64,000 bases of DNA from Fasciola hepatica (Eukaryota > Platyhelminthes > Trematoda > Plagiorchiida > Fasciolidae): assembly GCA_948099385.1 (NCBI GenBank), contig CANUEZ040000020.1, positions 12,107,501 through 12,171,500 of the forward strand, in the 5' to 3' direction. Position numbers and translations under genes: made by a program. The notes under the pieces were generated by a model, which was not told the origin of the DNA, did no database searches, and saw only the letters and a program-made list of their open reading frames with translations. How positions within the stretch are numbered: position 1 is the stretch's first letter; each line of letters begins with the position of its first letter. Below are positions 43,640-54,352 of this stretch, one piece after another.

Positions 43640-44010
43640 CAATGCGTCACGTTTGGTAGGAAACTGTAGCCCGTATGCTTATTCTTCATCATATCAGAGA
43701 CAGCGGGAATCACCCGTATAAGCCTCATCACAATCCACTCTTTGGCATAAATTCAAGATTGAGTTGGCATCCGCCATTTACGAAACGCACGAGGTGTTCG
43801 TTCACGGGTTTCACAGGTCACAAGCCTTTTAAGTCTCCCGAAAAGGAATTATTTCGCCGTTAGAGTTGCAGGCGACTGGAACTGGCTCCCGATGGAAGTA
43901 ATAACCGCCAAAACGGTTGTGAAGTTTAACCGTGGGCTGGATCGTTGCTCGAACAGTGTATTTGCCGACACCAGCAGATAGGTGGCCGTCGTACCTCTCA
44001 TTATTTTCGC
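43640..44010 (+). mobile_element. LINE-G RT C-terminal fragment
   Basis: A CR1-like RT C-terminus across two frames: YSSSYQRQRESPV-type sequence, then RKGIISPLR and LPMEVITAKTVVKFNRGLDR, matching the W..LP..vv.a.s...Fk..LD pattern at the end of CR1 polymerases. No other part of this element is recognisable. It may belong with LINE-F (44,900-47,990), but their order makes that unlikely without rearrangement. Confidence 0.5.
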
Positions 44011-44899
44011 TTCTCCTGTCTTGATAACCATTGGTACTGTTGTAATTCCTCAGTCTGCTTTTGTCTTCGGCCTTTTTTCTTTCTTTATCATCTTTCTGCC
44101 TTCAAACTTCACTGCCTCTTCCATTTCCAGTCCCTTACTACCCTTCTAACAGTACCATCTCACATCTTCCACCACCTCTAACTTCCCACCTTCATAAGTT
44201 CTGTCCTTGAGGTAGATGGGACGCCAGCTGGAATTCATTAAGGGACAGTGATCCTGTGAGGCTCTTCAGTTTGCGACACAGCGGTGGAAGGCCCCCTCTT
44301 CCGTTTATCCTTACCAAATCACTGAAGACTGTTTCTTCCACTTGTCGCAGCACTGAGTGATCCGAGGAGGTCACGGTAAAAGAACCTAGACTAACTTGGC
44401 ACGCCGATGTCTACGTCCTGTGACCCGATTTGATTTGGTACGTACTCAAGTCAGCTCTCTATCGACACTCACCACGTGAGATTCGCCGCTCAGACTTTGT
44501 CTTACAGTTTACTGCGGACATACAATACGTCTCCGGGGCAGTCTTGTCACCAACGCCTCATCACGTGTAAATCAACTATGTCTGTCACAAGCGCCCGACA
44601 TCGACTTAGACAAAGAAGCATATATCCAAAGAAAGAGCGTGATCTCAAGGGACTTCCAGTAAATGACTCACTAAGCTTAACACCGCAACTAGCACTCACC
44701 GTCCGCGCTTACGCCTAAACAAACCCCACCTGTCAGTATCTGTTTTTCTACTTTTCTATAAACAACGGTAGCACCGGACGTCCTTTGTGTCTGTCATCCT
44801 GGTCGAACATCTGCTGCCCCCCAGGCGCAAGTTCCTATCTCGCCTTATTCTCTCAGGTGGATTCACAGTCACACTGACTACACCCGTTTCCTCTCGGAC
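44011..44899. other. No recognisable gene
   Basis: No frame above 81 codons shows a recognisable domain; pyrimidine-rich sequence at 44,040-44,190 resembles LINE untranslated sequence. Confidence 0.4.
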
Positions 44900-47800
44900 G
44901 CTTGGTACGTTGGAGAAGGTCACTCACTGGACAACAGGACGACTGGCCAGCCTGGCGTTGAAAACTGCAGCTGGACGCATTTTTGGATGGACTTCGAAGG
45001 TACGGAAGTCAGAAGCCCACCATCAGTCATTCGATGTCACGCCATCAATACTAGGAACGACACATGTAGAGTTCCTGGGATGCCATCAACGCTGACCCGC
45101 GTCCATGATCAAAGTCCAACGCCGTCGGCCTTCTAGGAGGAGGCCTCTGCAACGACATTCAGCCTAGCTCATTTGTTTAACAAACATTATTGTTTACCTG
45201 AACCCTTGCTGCCAAGCGCGGCGGCCACTTGGCCGTTGCCCGTGCACGCTGCGCGCACGTTTCCGCAATAGACGCTAATCCCTTGGTTACGAAAGAACTA
45301 GATGAAATATTGACCTTATCAATCATAATTCTTCAACTCGTCGGTGTTAGCTGGACGACTCCATAGAGCGTAGAAACAGGTCATCTCTGTTCCATTGTTT
45401 CAATCCGATCCAAAGGCAATTGCTGTTAACTATTGTCCTGTTTCATTAACATTCGTGGTTGGTAAGGTGCTGAAACGTCCGGTTGCTTTCTGCTTCGGTG
45501 AACACATTAGGAGTAACCAACTACTCTGCTCGCAGCAACATGAATTTTGGAGTAAGCGTTCATGTACATCCAACGTGCGTCTTGCCCATGAAGACTGGTT
45601 GAAAGCCAAGGCTAAAGGACACCCCACAAACGCAATCTTTTTCGACTTCAGCAAAGCATTCGACAAGGCACTGCTGGACTGAAGCACTTGTGGCGCCGAC
45701 CTGATATTTCACTGAAGTTGAAAGGCCGTGTATACTGTGCTGCAGTGCGTTCAGTTTTGTTGTGTGGTTGCAAAACTTGGAGTCTGCGTGTGGAAGATAT
45801 TCGTCGTCTCGAGGTTTTTGACCACCGATGTTTACGTAGTATCGCTAGGATTGGGTGGAATAGCCGAGTAAGCAACGATGAGGTCAGAAATCGAGTATTG
45901 GGTACTAATTCAGAGAACGTTCTGTCACAGCGTATTCAGCTTTGTAGACTACGTTGGTTGGGACACGTGTTACGTATGGCAAGCACACGTCTACCGTACC
46001 GTGTCCTATTCTCCGTTCCTCCTAAGGAGTGGAAGAGACCACATGGAGGTCAACAGATGATGTGGCAGCGAGGAATGAGAAAATGTACAGCAGACTTAGG
46101 AAAAGTAGGTGCTTCACGTCTTCGTGGTTGGGGTCCAAAAGATCCGTCTACCAGTTGGCTGGAGACACTGAAGGATATAGCAGCGAACCGCGAGCAGTGG
46201 CGATCGTGTTGTCACTTTATATCGAATCAGAATGACTGATCGATGTTTGTTTGTACAGTTAGGCTGTGTATTCCGTGTGTTGGCTACTAGGGCATTCTTT
46301 CCTTTTCCCACCCGTGTAGGTCCACTCCCTGTCCATCTTGTATATTCATACTTTCTAATTCAACGTGCAACATGGTGAGAAAGGCAGTGGTCAGTGGGGC
46401 TTGCCCTACTGTTTAACGCTGTACAATGATGATGATGATGATGACTGCATGGACGACTGTTATGACCCATGCGTTCTTTTCTACGGCCTGTGCGGAAAAA
46501 TGCGCACATGATCCCGACTTGCGACTTCAACGGCTCTAGCCCGCTATGGAAAACCACAAAACAGCAGTTTAGCTCGCCAGAACAAAAACGTGTCTGTACA
46601 GGAATTACCATGTGATATTTGAAGCGAAAACCGAATGTTTCTGAACTTGTGCGTCCAGTTAGGTTCAAGCCTTGTTAGGCCGATTGGGTTGCTAAAAACA
46701 TTCGCCGGATTGATCATTGATCCGTTGACCGGATTTGCGTCGGAGGTTAGATGACTGCTCGATCGGCAAAAGGGGTTCCGTCTTGAGTAATCCGATAAAT
46801 TATTGGTTGTTCACTCCTACTGGCACACTCGGGTTAGATTGATGGCCTGCTTAAAAGTTTTTTGTTGTTTATTTTAATTTTCCAACAACGACTGTTTCAG
46901 AGGACTGCGGCCCTTGGTGTTGGGGCCCCAGTAATTCACCGGATTGATAATTTATAGCATCAAAGGATGTTCTCCGTGAGGGCCGCGCAGTCGCTATCGC
47001 GTCCCTTCAGTGTTTCTAGTGGAGTCCCGTGTCGACCAGGTTTGGAGTTAACATTTCTCTTGGTGTATGTAAACGGTCTACCATCCGTTTCCCAATCACT
47101 TCGCCTCATTTGCGCGGATGATCTTTAACTCTGGAGTACTATCTGGTCGGATCTCGATCGCCGGGTTTTGCAGGGCAACTTGGAAGCACGGGATCGTTGG
47201 TCTGAGATTTGGCACTTCTATGTCAATGCAGAAAAGTGTACGCACATGAGTGTGGGAAAAGTGGAGAATAGCACATCCTACAACTTACACGGGACGCCCA
47301 TCCGAAAGTTGGGTTGTGGAAAAAGCCTTGATGTGGCGGTGGCCTCAACTCTGAAGGCCAGAGCCAATACGCGGAAGCTATGTGCCTCAAGTTGGGTTGT
47401 GTAAGCAGCGATACGTCGGTCTTCTGGGCAACCATATGTCCTCCTTCAAAGTACTGCATGCTTCTCCTGTATGCTCGCAACTAGGATACGGTAGGTTCGC
47501 CACGCTCCCCTGTACGGCTGCGGAATTCGCGGAGGTAGAACGAGTACAACGGGCTGCCACTCGCTTCTTTATTGGATTATGTGGGATCAGATATGAGAGT
47601 CTTCTCCAAGCCACCGGACTGTGAAGTCATCTCCGTAGAGATTTAGAGCCATCGTTGGTGACGCACTTTCTCTTGCGGGCGCACAACCGGACTCGAGGTC
47701 ATCTACTGACGCTTATAAAACAGCAAACAGTGAGCCTGCCGCCGGTATATCACCACTCAAGTAGGTTGACGAGTTTATGAAATGCTTTGCCAGCAGAAGC

Positions 47801-47990
47801 GTAAGAGAAAAATGACCACACTCTCAAGCCACACCTGGACGTCTTACTGAAGAGGTGGTGGCAAGACGGGTACATCTAAGTTCATACCCATAGCGTTGGG
47901 GTGACGAGGTTCATACGGGATACTACCCTACTGCCATTGGTCTTCTTAAAGTTGTATTTGCTTACATGGAGTGTGTAGACATGACCCAAA
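44900..47990 (+). mobile_element. LINE-F, CR1-like, decayed, split by RTE-1
   Basis: RT remnants on the + strand. SLAHLFNKHYC-type sequence near 45,160-45,190 marks the linker. Frame 45,395-45,682 has VSLTFVVGKVLKRPV and motif A FFDFSKAFDK. An RTE-1 copy interrupts it at 45,675. Right of that insert HGRLL follows in register. Near 47,020-47,125 come FLLVYVNGLPSVSQ and LICADDL (CADD for FADD). Frame 47,168-47,404 carries the thumb (FYVNAEKCTHMSVGK), and 47,500-47,630 further C-terminal sequence. Many stops. Ends are approximate. Confidence 0.7.
45675..46443 (+). mobile_element. RTE-1 copy a (SR2-like), 5' truncated
   Basis: A 5'-truncated RTE-type retrotransposon covering the last part of ORF2 and the 3' end. 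The open frame 45,688-46,239 (183 codons) encodes the RTE C-terminal region: VRSVLLCGCKTWSLRVED, RLEVFDHRCLRSIARIGW, RLRWLGHVLRMASTRLPYR. It ends in (GATGAT)n at 46,427-46,443. Nearly identical, in inverted orientation, to 51,591-52,354. ACTGC flanks both sides (45,670-45,674 and 46,444-46,448), and the interrupted LINE-F frame closes when one is removed. Confidence 0.85.
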
Positions 47991-48574
47991 CAAAACGCTC
48001 ATATAGGCCCCGTTTGGGTAGACCTTGGGAAAACTGTGAGCACTGTTGTAGTGGCAATAGGCTTATCTTAACCAGCTATCTTATAAATTTTCCCTTGGTG
48101 TCTACTCACTGTATATTCTGTCTTTCTTTGTTACTTTCAGATGTCAACGAAATACCATCGAATAACCCCGAACCTGTAACTGAGCTCCAAAAAGAGACGC
48201 TGAACATATCGCCACCTCCCCCGAACTGTTGATATCCATGATTACGACCGTAACATACAGTTTTGCGGAATATACGCTCTCTGCTGGTGTCTGCGTTCTC
48301 TCTGGGTGTGGGCTGTCAGTGAACGGTGTGTTGGACGTCGGACCAGTATTTGTTCATCATGTACTAATCTAGCTTGTATCGGACCCATTTTAGACCGACC
48401 GTCACCGCGACTATTCGTCCAGACCCACCTTGTCCGCTACAGATATGCTGACGGGGATGGGATACATCCCTGATGTGGATGCACGAGATAGGAAACAGAC
48501 AAATAGATTTGACGGGGATGACCCAGAAGTTCGGACTCGACTTCCATATTTCATGCGTGTTCCCCAATGACCGA
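47991..48574. other. No recognisable gene
   Basis: Spacer between LINE-F and RTE-2 copy a. Frames of up to 112 codons enter it from RTE-2. Nothing else recognised. Confidence 0.4.
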
Positions 48575-49310
48575 GTTCATGTGAGCCTCCTCCAAGATTT
48601 GATGGCAAAACCGATTTGTTCGCATTTGGCTTTTGCCAATCTCAGCCATCTGTGGCGTCGGCGTGATTTTCGATTGCTTTTCAAGGGTCGACTGTACAAT
48701 GCGGCTGTTAGGTCCGTTCTTTTATATGGCTCAATGACTTGGCCGTTAAGGGTAGAAGATAGGGGAAGATTGTCGGTGTTTAAGCATCGATGTCTCCGTA
48801 GCATTGCTTGAATAGATTAGACGCAGAGTGTTGGGAACCAGAGGTCAGTCTCTGGATGAAACAATGAATAACAGGTTGAGGTTACTGGGAGATGTGTTAC
48901 GCATAGACTTCCGATAGACTTCCTCGGCGTACGCTGTTTCCCGAGGTAGGTAATGGTCGGAAGATAGGTCGAGGTGGTCAGTACATAACATGGGAAAAAA
49001 GTATGAAAACCTTGACCAGTGGGCTTGGTCACGTAGGACGTGTTAAACTTCCAGGTTGGGGTTCACGCGACCCGCCTACCAGATGGCTGGGGATATCAAG
49101 TGATGTTGCTAGGTGTCGCGGCCAGTGACATAGTTGTATTCGACATCTTTCGTTGTCTTTGTGTTTTCTGCTTCTTGCCTTGCTTTCCGCTCCGTTTGAC
49201 TTAATGGTTCTGTTGTTTTAACCCTTGACTGGACGATGCTCGGAAGTAGCAACCGAAACTAAAGCATCGAAGTGCAAGGTTACTGGTTGAATAAACTGAA
49301 CCGAACTGGC
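48575..49310 (+). mobile_element. RTE-2 copy a, 5' truncated
   Basis: C-terminal RTE sequence: AFANLSHLWRRRDFRLLFKG, VRSVLLYGSMTWPLRVED, FKHRCLRSIA, then after stops LTSGLGHVGRVKLPGWGSRD and the 3' end with TTGAATAAACTGAACC. It forms a tail-to-tail inverted pair with copy b (49,375-49,970). Sequence differs clearly from RTE-1, so this is another family. Confidence 0.78.
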
Positions 49311-49374
49311 GGCATTAAGACATGGATGAGTGTCCATTGTTATTTTCATAAACTGTCATTTTTTGATATGTATC

Positions 49375-49970
49375 AGTTACAGCTTCAGTTTATTTAACCA
49401 TTAACCTCGCACTTCTGTGCTATGGTTTCGGTTGCTACCTTCCGGCATCGTCCAGTAAAGGGCGAAAAGAATAGAAGCATAGCGATAAAGATCCAAAATG
49501 TCAAAGTATCAAGCGGAAATCAAGACGACAAGGAAAGAGTCCGAATGCAACTACGCCACTGGACGCGACACCTAGCCATATCGCTTTATGTCTCGAACCA
49601 TTTAGTAGGCGGATCACGTGGACTCCAACCTGGAAGTCTAACACGTCCTACTCGGCCAAGTCCACTGGTCAAGGTTTTCATACCTTTTTGCAATGTCATG
49701 GACTGACCACCTGGACCCACTTTCCAATCACCACCTGTCTCAGGGAACAGCATACGCCGAGGAAGTCTATTGGCTGGCATGTGTAAAACATGTCCCAACC
49801 ACCTTAACCTGTTTAGATTCAGTACTTAATGGAGAGACTGACCTCTGGTTCCCAACATCTTACGTCTAACCTCAGTATTGCTGAAACGGTGTTCCCACGA
49901 CACTCGGGTAATGCTCCGGAGACATCGATGCTCGAACACCGACAGTCTTCGTTCGTTTTCATTTTACGCG
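49375..49970 (-). mobile_element. RTE-2 copy b, 5' truncated, inverted
   Basis: Minus-strand counterpart of copy a: LSVFEHRCLRSITRVSW, then LGHVLHMPANRLPRRMLFPE, LTSGLGRVGRVRLPGWSPRD and the same 3' end. Truncated at about 49,970 exactly where RTE-3 copy a ends. Confidence 0.78.
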
Positions 49971-49971
49971 C

Positions 49972-51369
49972 CTATCTCCTGCGAGAGGATAAGTCGGCTC
50001 CATGGATATCACGGACCATTGCTGACCACGCGCTGCGGTCGGAGGCGAGCTCCATACAGATCCTCATCCAGTCCTTTTTCCATCGCCGGGCTCCATAGAC
50101 TGACCGAAGGCCTAGAAGCTCTACGTCTTTCTCTATTGTACTGGTCCACGTTTTGAGCTGCCCATCAAGGCGACAACGCCAACCAGGACAGGGAGTAGGG
50201 CGGAGTGTTTGCTTGGTTATCTCTGACTCGGGTCGCCGAAGCGTATGGCCGAACCACTGGAGTCGTCGACGTTGGAGGAGGACGGGGAGAGCATCGATAT
50301 CAGAGCATCGTCTCCTTATCTCGTCGTTGGACACCCTGTCTCGCCACTTGACTTTGAGGATTTGCCGCATGCACCAGTGGTCGAAAACCTCCAGCCTCCT
50401 GGTATCCTCAGCTCGTAGTGGCCAGGTTTCGCAGCCATAGATAAGTACGGGCCGGATGGCAGCATGGTAAACACGAACTTTGGTTCTTAAGCCGATTTCA
50501 CTGCGAGTCCACAGCGTTCGTCTTAGCTGAAGAAAGGCTCTTTTGGCGCTGTCGATCCGTAATACCACTTCATTTTTTGCCTGGCCGTTCGGAAGCAGAG
50601 TTGAGCCTAGGTATTTGAATGAAGGGACGTATTCGACTGGTTGGTCATTGATCGACAGTTGTTGAATTGTCGGGCCCAGATGGGTTGTGAAAGCTTTTGT
50701 TTTGGTCGAGTTTACTTCAAGTCCGATGGACCTCGCGAAGGAATCGATTCGGTCGAGGATTGATTGTAGCGCCGCGGCGGAGTCTCCAAGCACGACAATA
50801 TCATCCGCGAACTCCAGGTCCGAGATGTATATTTCCTGGCTAAGCTGAACGCCAGGGTAGTTGTGTAATGCCTGTCGCATTGTCCAGTCGATGGCGTAGT
50901 TGAACAGCACCGGTGAGAGGGGACAGCCCTGCCTAACTCCGGTAGTGAGTGTGAACTCGCGGGACTCTTCACAGTACATACGAACCCTAGCACCAGTTGT
51001 CGAGTAGTATCCCCTTAACAGCCTTAAAAGCTTATCGGGCATCCCATCGGATTGGATTATGGTCCAAAGAGACTCGCGGTTCGCCGAATCAGAAGCTGCC
51101 CGGAAGTCGATGAAACAAGCTACCGTCGGCTGCTGAAACTTATGGCGGTGCTTCAGTATTCGGCGCAGTGTGAAGATTTGATCCACACAGCCTCTGCCAC
51201 GGCGGAAACCCCCTTGGTTCGGGCGAGTGCACTGGTCTCTTGCCTCGGAGAAACGTGTTAGTAACAACGCACCAAAGATCTTTGCGGCCCCATCGATTAG
51301 GCTGATCCCTCGGTAGTTCTCACATGCTGATTTATCACCTTTTTTCGGAATGGCCAGCAGTATGGACAT
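49972..51369 (-). CDS. RTE-3 reverse transcriptase and C-terminal region
   Basis: A 465-codon open frame. Motifs: LLAIPKKGDKSACENYRGIS (residues ~4-23), GGFRRGRGCVDQIFTLR (~53-69), motif A CFIDFRAASDSAN (~85-97, Asp kept, usual Phe changed to Ser), GVRQGCPLSPVLFNY (144-158, motif B), LEFADDIVVLGD (185-196, motif C with both Asp). Then FKYLGSTLLPNGQ, VLIYGCETWPLRAED, LEVFDHWCMRQIL and RLQWFGHTLRR, the C-terminal block of RTE/craniofacial development protein 2-like retroelement proteins. The RT N-terminal segment lies in a different frame just upstream. Confidence 0.88.
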   Translation of the reverse strand: MSILLAIPKKGDKSACENYRGISLIDGAAKIFGALLLTRFSEARDQCTRPNQGGFRRGRGCVDQIFTLRRILKHRHKFQQPTVACFIDFRAASDSANRESLWTIIQSDGMPDKLLRLLRGYYSTTGARVRMYCEESREFTLTTGVRQGCPLSPVLFNYAIDWTMRQALHNYPGVQLSQEIYISDLEFADDIVVLGDSAAALQSILDRIDSFARSIGLEVNSTKTKAFTTHLGPTIQQLSINDQPVEYVPSFKYLGSTLLPNGQAKNEVVLRIDSAKRAFLQLRRTLWTRSEIGLRTKVRVYHAAIRPVLIYGCETWPLRAEDTRRLEVFDHWCMRQILKVKWRDRVSNDEIRRRCSDIDALPVLLQRRRLQWFGHTLRRPESEITKQTLRPTPCPGWRCRLDGQLKTWTSTIEKDVELLGLRSVYGARRWKKDWMRICMELASDRSAWSAMVRDIHGADLSSRRR

Positions 51370-51399
51370 TCCCCAGTCGGGTGGAAATGCTTCCTCTCA

Positions 51400-51580
51400 T
51401 CAGATGGAGCCAAAAAGTGTACACAGCCTGTCAATCAATGACGGTGAACATGCTTTGTAAACTTCTGGAGGGATGCCATTCTCTCCAGCAGCCTTTCTGC
51501 CCTTCAGTTTGTTTATCATTTCCGTGATTTCCGCGATGTTGGGCGGGTCACAGTTGCTTTCGTACTGGAGTGGAGGGGTT
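51400..51580 (-). pseudogene. RTE-3 RT N-terminal segment
   Basis: Encodes PPLQYESNCDPPNIAEITEM and INKLKGRKAAGENGIPPEVY, the classic ...KA.G.DGIP.E.. entry motif of RT, next to the 3' end of the nested RTE-1. It continues to the 465-codon RT frame through a frame change near 51,390, and upstream to 53,010 across the insertion. Confidence 0.75.
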
Positions 51581-51590
51581 GATATTAGTT

Positions 51591-53009
51591 CATCATCATC
51601 ATCATTGTACAGCGTTAAACAGTAGGGCAAGCCCCACTGACCACTGCCTTTCTCACCATGTTGCACGTTGAATTAGAAAGTATGAATATACAAGATGGAC
51701 AGGGAGTGGACCTACACGGGTGGGAAAAGGAAAGAATGCCCTAGTAGCCAACACACGGAATACACAGCCTAACTGTACAAACAAACATCGATCAGTCATT
51801 CTGATTCGATATAAAGTGACAACACGATCGCCACTGCTCGCGGTTCGCTGCTATATCCTTCAGTGTCTCCAGCCAACTGGTAGACGGATCTTTTGGACCC
51901 CAACCACGAAGACGTGAAGCACCTACTTTTCCTAAGTCTGCTGTACATTTTCTCATTCCTCGCTGCCACATCATCTGTTGACCTCCATGTGGTCTCTTCC
52001 ACTCCTTAGGAGAAACGGAGAATAGGACACGGTACGGTAGACGTGTGCTTGCCATACGTAACACGTGTCCCAACCAACGTAGTCTACAAAGCTGAATACG
52101 CTGTGACAGAACGTTCTCTGAATTAGTACCCAATACTCGATTTCTGACCTCATCGTTGCTTACTCGGCTATTCCACCCAATCTTAGCGATACTACGTAAA
52201 CATCGGTGGTCAAAAACCTCGAGACGACGAATATCTTCCACACGCAGACTCCAAGTTTTGCAACCACACAACAAAACTGAACGCACTGCAGCACAGTATA
52301 CACGGCCTTTCAACTTCAGTGAAATATCAGGTCGGCGCCACAAGTGCTTCAGTCCAGCGTACGCTGCTTGAGCCTTGGATATGCGCGTGCTCACCTCTTC
52401 TACTGTGCTCCCATCCGTCGTCACGCAGCTACCGAGGTAGGTGAAGTGGTCGACAACTGATAGCACCTCCCCATCGAGCAGCAAGCTCGGAATTGTTGAC
52501 GTCCAGTCTTATGACACTTTGAAGGTGCAAAGCACATGCCGAATGGAGCTACAACTCTTCCGAGATTATCTAGTGGACGTTTATCATGTTCCGTGCATTC
52601 GAACAAGCAGACAACGTCGTCTTCGTAATCTAGATCACATAGCTTTTCACTGTTTCCTAGTTCGACGCCTACATCCTGAAGATTTTGCAGCGCACTGTCC
52701 ATTATTTCGTCCATGACGAAGTTGAACAGGAATGGAGACATGGAACATCCCTGTCGAACACCACTGGTCGTTTCGAACCGACCGGATAGTTCACCGTAAA
52801 CCCTAACGCGGCCAGAAGTATGATAATACAATGATCTCATTAAGTTCACGAACTTCTGGGGCATACCTTTTCGCTTTTCAGTGTTCTTCATCGAAAAGGT
52901 ATGCCCCAGAAGTTCGTGAACTTAATGAGATCATTGTATTATCATACTTCTGGCCGCGTTAGGGTTTACGGTGAACTATCCGGTCGGTTCGAAACGACCA
53001 CTGGTGTTC
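51591..53009 (-). mobile_element. RTE-1 copy b (SR2-like), nested, fold-back 5' end
   Basis: Minus-strand RTE-1 inserted in RTE-3. Its 3' end is the (CATCAT)n at 51,591. Frame 52,484-51,792 (230 codons) gives the C-terminal region (VVDHFTYLGSCVTTDGST, then the same blocks as copy a). Frame 52,891-52,421 gives RT core: GVRQGCSMSPFLFNF and LDYEDDVVCLFE (YEDD in place of YADD). The 5' end is an inverted duplication of 119 bp (see hairpin). The insert is bordered by GATATTAGTT (51,581-51,590) and GATATTGGTT (53,010-53,019), a 10-bp target duplication with one mismatch. Confidence 0.88.
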
Positions 53010-53010
53010 G
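52755..53010. repeat. 119-bp perfect-like hairpin (inverted repeat)
   Basis: Arms 52,755-52,873 and 52,892-53,010 are reverse complements at 118 of 119 positions by eye, with an 18-nt loop (52,874-52,891). Both arms encode the same RTE-1 RT segment (PQKFVNLMRSLYYHTSGRV). The right arm is the inverted one relative to the element and ends exactly at the target-site duplication. Confidence 0.9.
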
Positions 53011-53597
53011 ATATTGGTTGGTCCGTCCGGTGGTCTGTAGGCCGGTTGAGCAGGTGACCAAAGTATTCCACCCATCGGTCCATTTTCTTACTCTGTTTTG
53101 GTATTAAGTTTCCTGCCGTGTCACGAAGAAGGGAATTTTGTTTACAAAACCTATTAGAGGCGTTGCGAATAAGACGTAACAGTTTACCGAAGTCACCAGT
53201 TCCGGACGCGGTCTCCATTTTTTCAGCTATTTCTATGCAATATCTTTCGCGATCAGCCTTGGTGGAGCGTGTGGCCTCTCATTGCAGTCTGCGGCGTTCG
53301 TTACTACCTGCCAGTTGCGCTTCGTGTGCTCTTGTTGACAGCTGGAGCGTGCTCTCCGATATCCAATCTTTTGTCCGCCTTTTTGTTCTCCCGAGTACTG
53401 TCCAAGTAGCTTCCTTGATTGTCGTCATCATTCGAGTCCACTGCCCTTCCACAGAAACTTTATCTGCTTGTGCATTGGTTGGGTTGCTTAGTCGGGTTGT
53501 GATTGCGCGTGACAACGCTTCTCGCTTCTCTGGATTTTCTAGGGCAGCAACGTTTATCCGGGAGGGTGCAGATACTTTAGCACGTCTAGCCAGATAA
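53011..53597 (-). pseudogene. RTE-3 linker between endonuclease and RT
   Basis: Basic, helical connector: WTVLGRTKRRTKDWISEST, LQLSTRAHEAQLAGSNERRR, then GDFGKLLRLIRNASNRF and QSKKMDRWVEYFGHLLNRPT, which precedes the RT domain in RTE elements. The last residues (TDQPISNT) stop at the border of the RTE-1 insertion at 53,010 and connect to STPPLQYES on the other side. Confidence 0.75.
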
Positions 53598-53659
53598 ACT
53601 TTGAAACACGCGCGTAGGAGGACATGGCCGGTGCCGTTTGTGTTGCCCGTTATTGCACC

Positions 53660-54352
53660 TTAGTACGCTCGGCAATCCTCCACAGACGAGGCCCAACGGG
53701 CTCTTACCAAGATGTGGTCGGGTTGGTGTGCAGTGTGACCGGCATTGGAGTACCGTGTGAGTAGGTGCTTCTTGGGGTGTTGAAATCGAGTGCTGCAGAC
53801 AACCATTCTGTTGATGTCGGCTAAACCAATCAGTCGGCCACCGTTCTCGCAGCGTTGACCAAGGCCGAATCTCCCGAGAGTATGGCGAGTAGATTCATCG
53901 GCCGTACGTTTGCAAGCGTTCCAATCTCCTGCGATGAAAAGTACATCGCGCCTCGAAACCCGGTTTATTACCTCCTGCAAATTATTGTCGAATTCGTCTT
54001 TGGTTTCGTCATCAGCTGAATTGGTTGGAGCATAGATCGCGATCACCGTCAAGTCGTGCGGGGAGCCTTTAAAACGTGCCAAGGCGAGTCTGGATGAGAC
54101 TGGTTCCCAAGAGATCATTGCATCACTAGCTGCTTTGTTCAGAGCAAACGCGTCACCGTAGAGACCGGAGTTGTCTTTCGGGCCACTGTGATAGAGCCAA
54201 CAGGATGTATCCATACCCGGGACCTTTATTTGTCGGCTGCCTGAGTTGGACAGGCGGACTTCCGAGAGGCAAGCAATATCTACGTCATAGTCATGTAGGG
54301 TTCGCATTGTGATGCACTGACTGCCGACGTCTAGAAATGTCCTGACATTCAA
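53660..54352 (-). CDS. RTE-3 apurinic-like endonuclease
   Basis: A 230-codon open frame with a start at NVRTFLDVGSQC; sequence just upstream (KRTHIACLNVRTF) fits the family start. Visible motifs: DVDIACLSEVRLSNSGSRQI (residues ~23-42, catalytic Glu in SEVR), VIAIYAPTNSADDETKDEF (~103-121), VLFIAGDWNACK (~137-148, GDWNA), GRFGLGQRCENGGRL and HQPDHILVRARWASSVEDCR (~208-227, the DH motif). Catalytic residues look complete. A stop near 53,660 separates it from the linker. Confidence 0.85.
   Translation of the reverse strand: MNVRTFLDVGSQCITMRTLHDYDVDIACLSEVRLSNSGSRQIKVPGMDTSCWLYHSGPKDNSGLYGDAFALNKAASDAMISWEPVSSRLALARFKGSPHDLTVIAIYAPTNSADDETKDEFDNNLQEVINRVSRRDVLFIAGDWNACKRTADESTRHTLGRFGLGQRCENGGRLIGLADINRMVVCSTRFQHPKKHLLTRYSNAGHTAHQPDHILVRARWASSVEDCRAY

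Noticed and set aside
53118..53597. 159-codon plus-strand frame
   Set aside because: It lies antisense to the RTE-3 linker, whose minus-strand reading matches the family.
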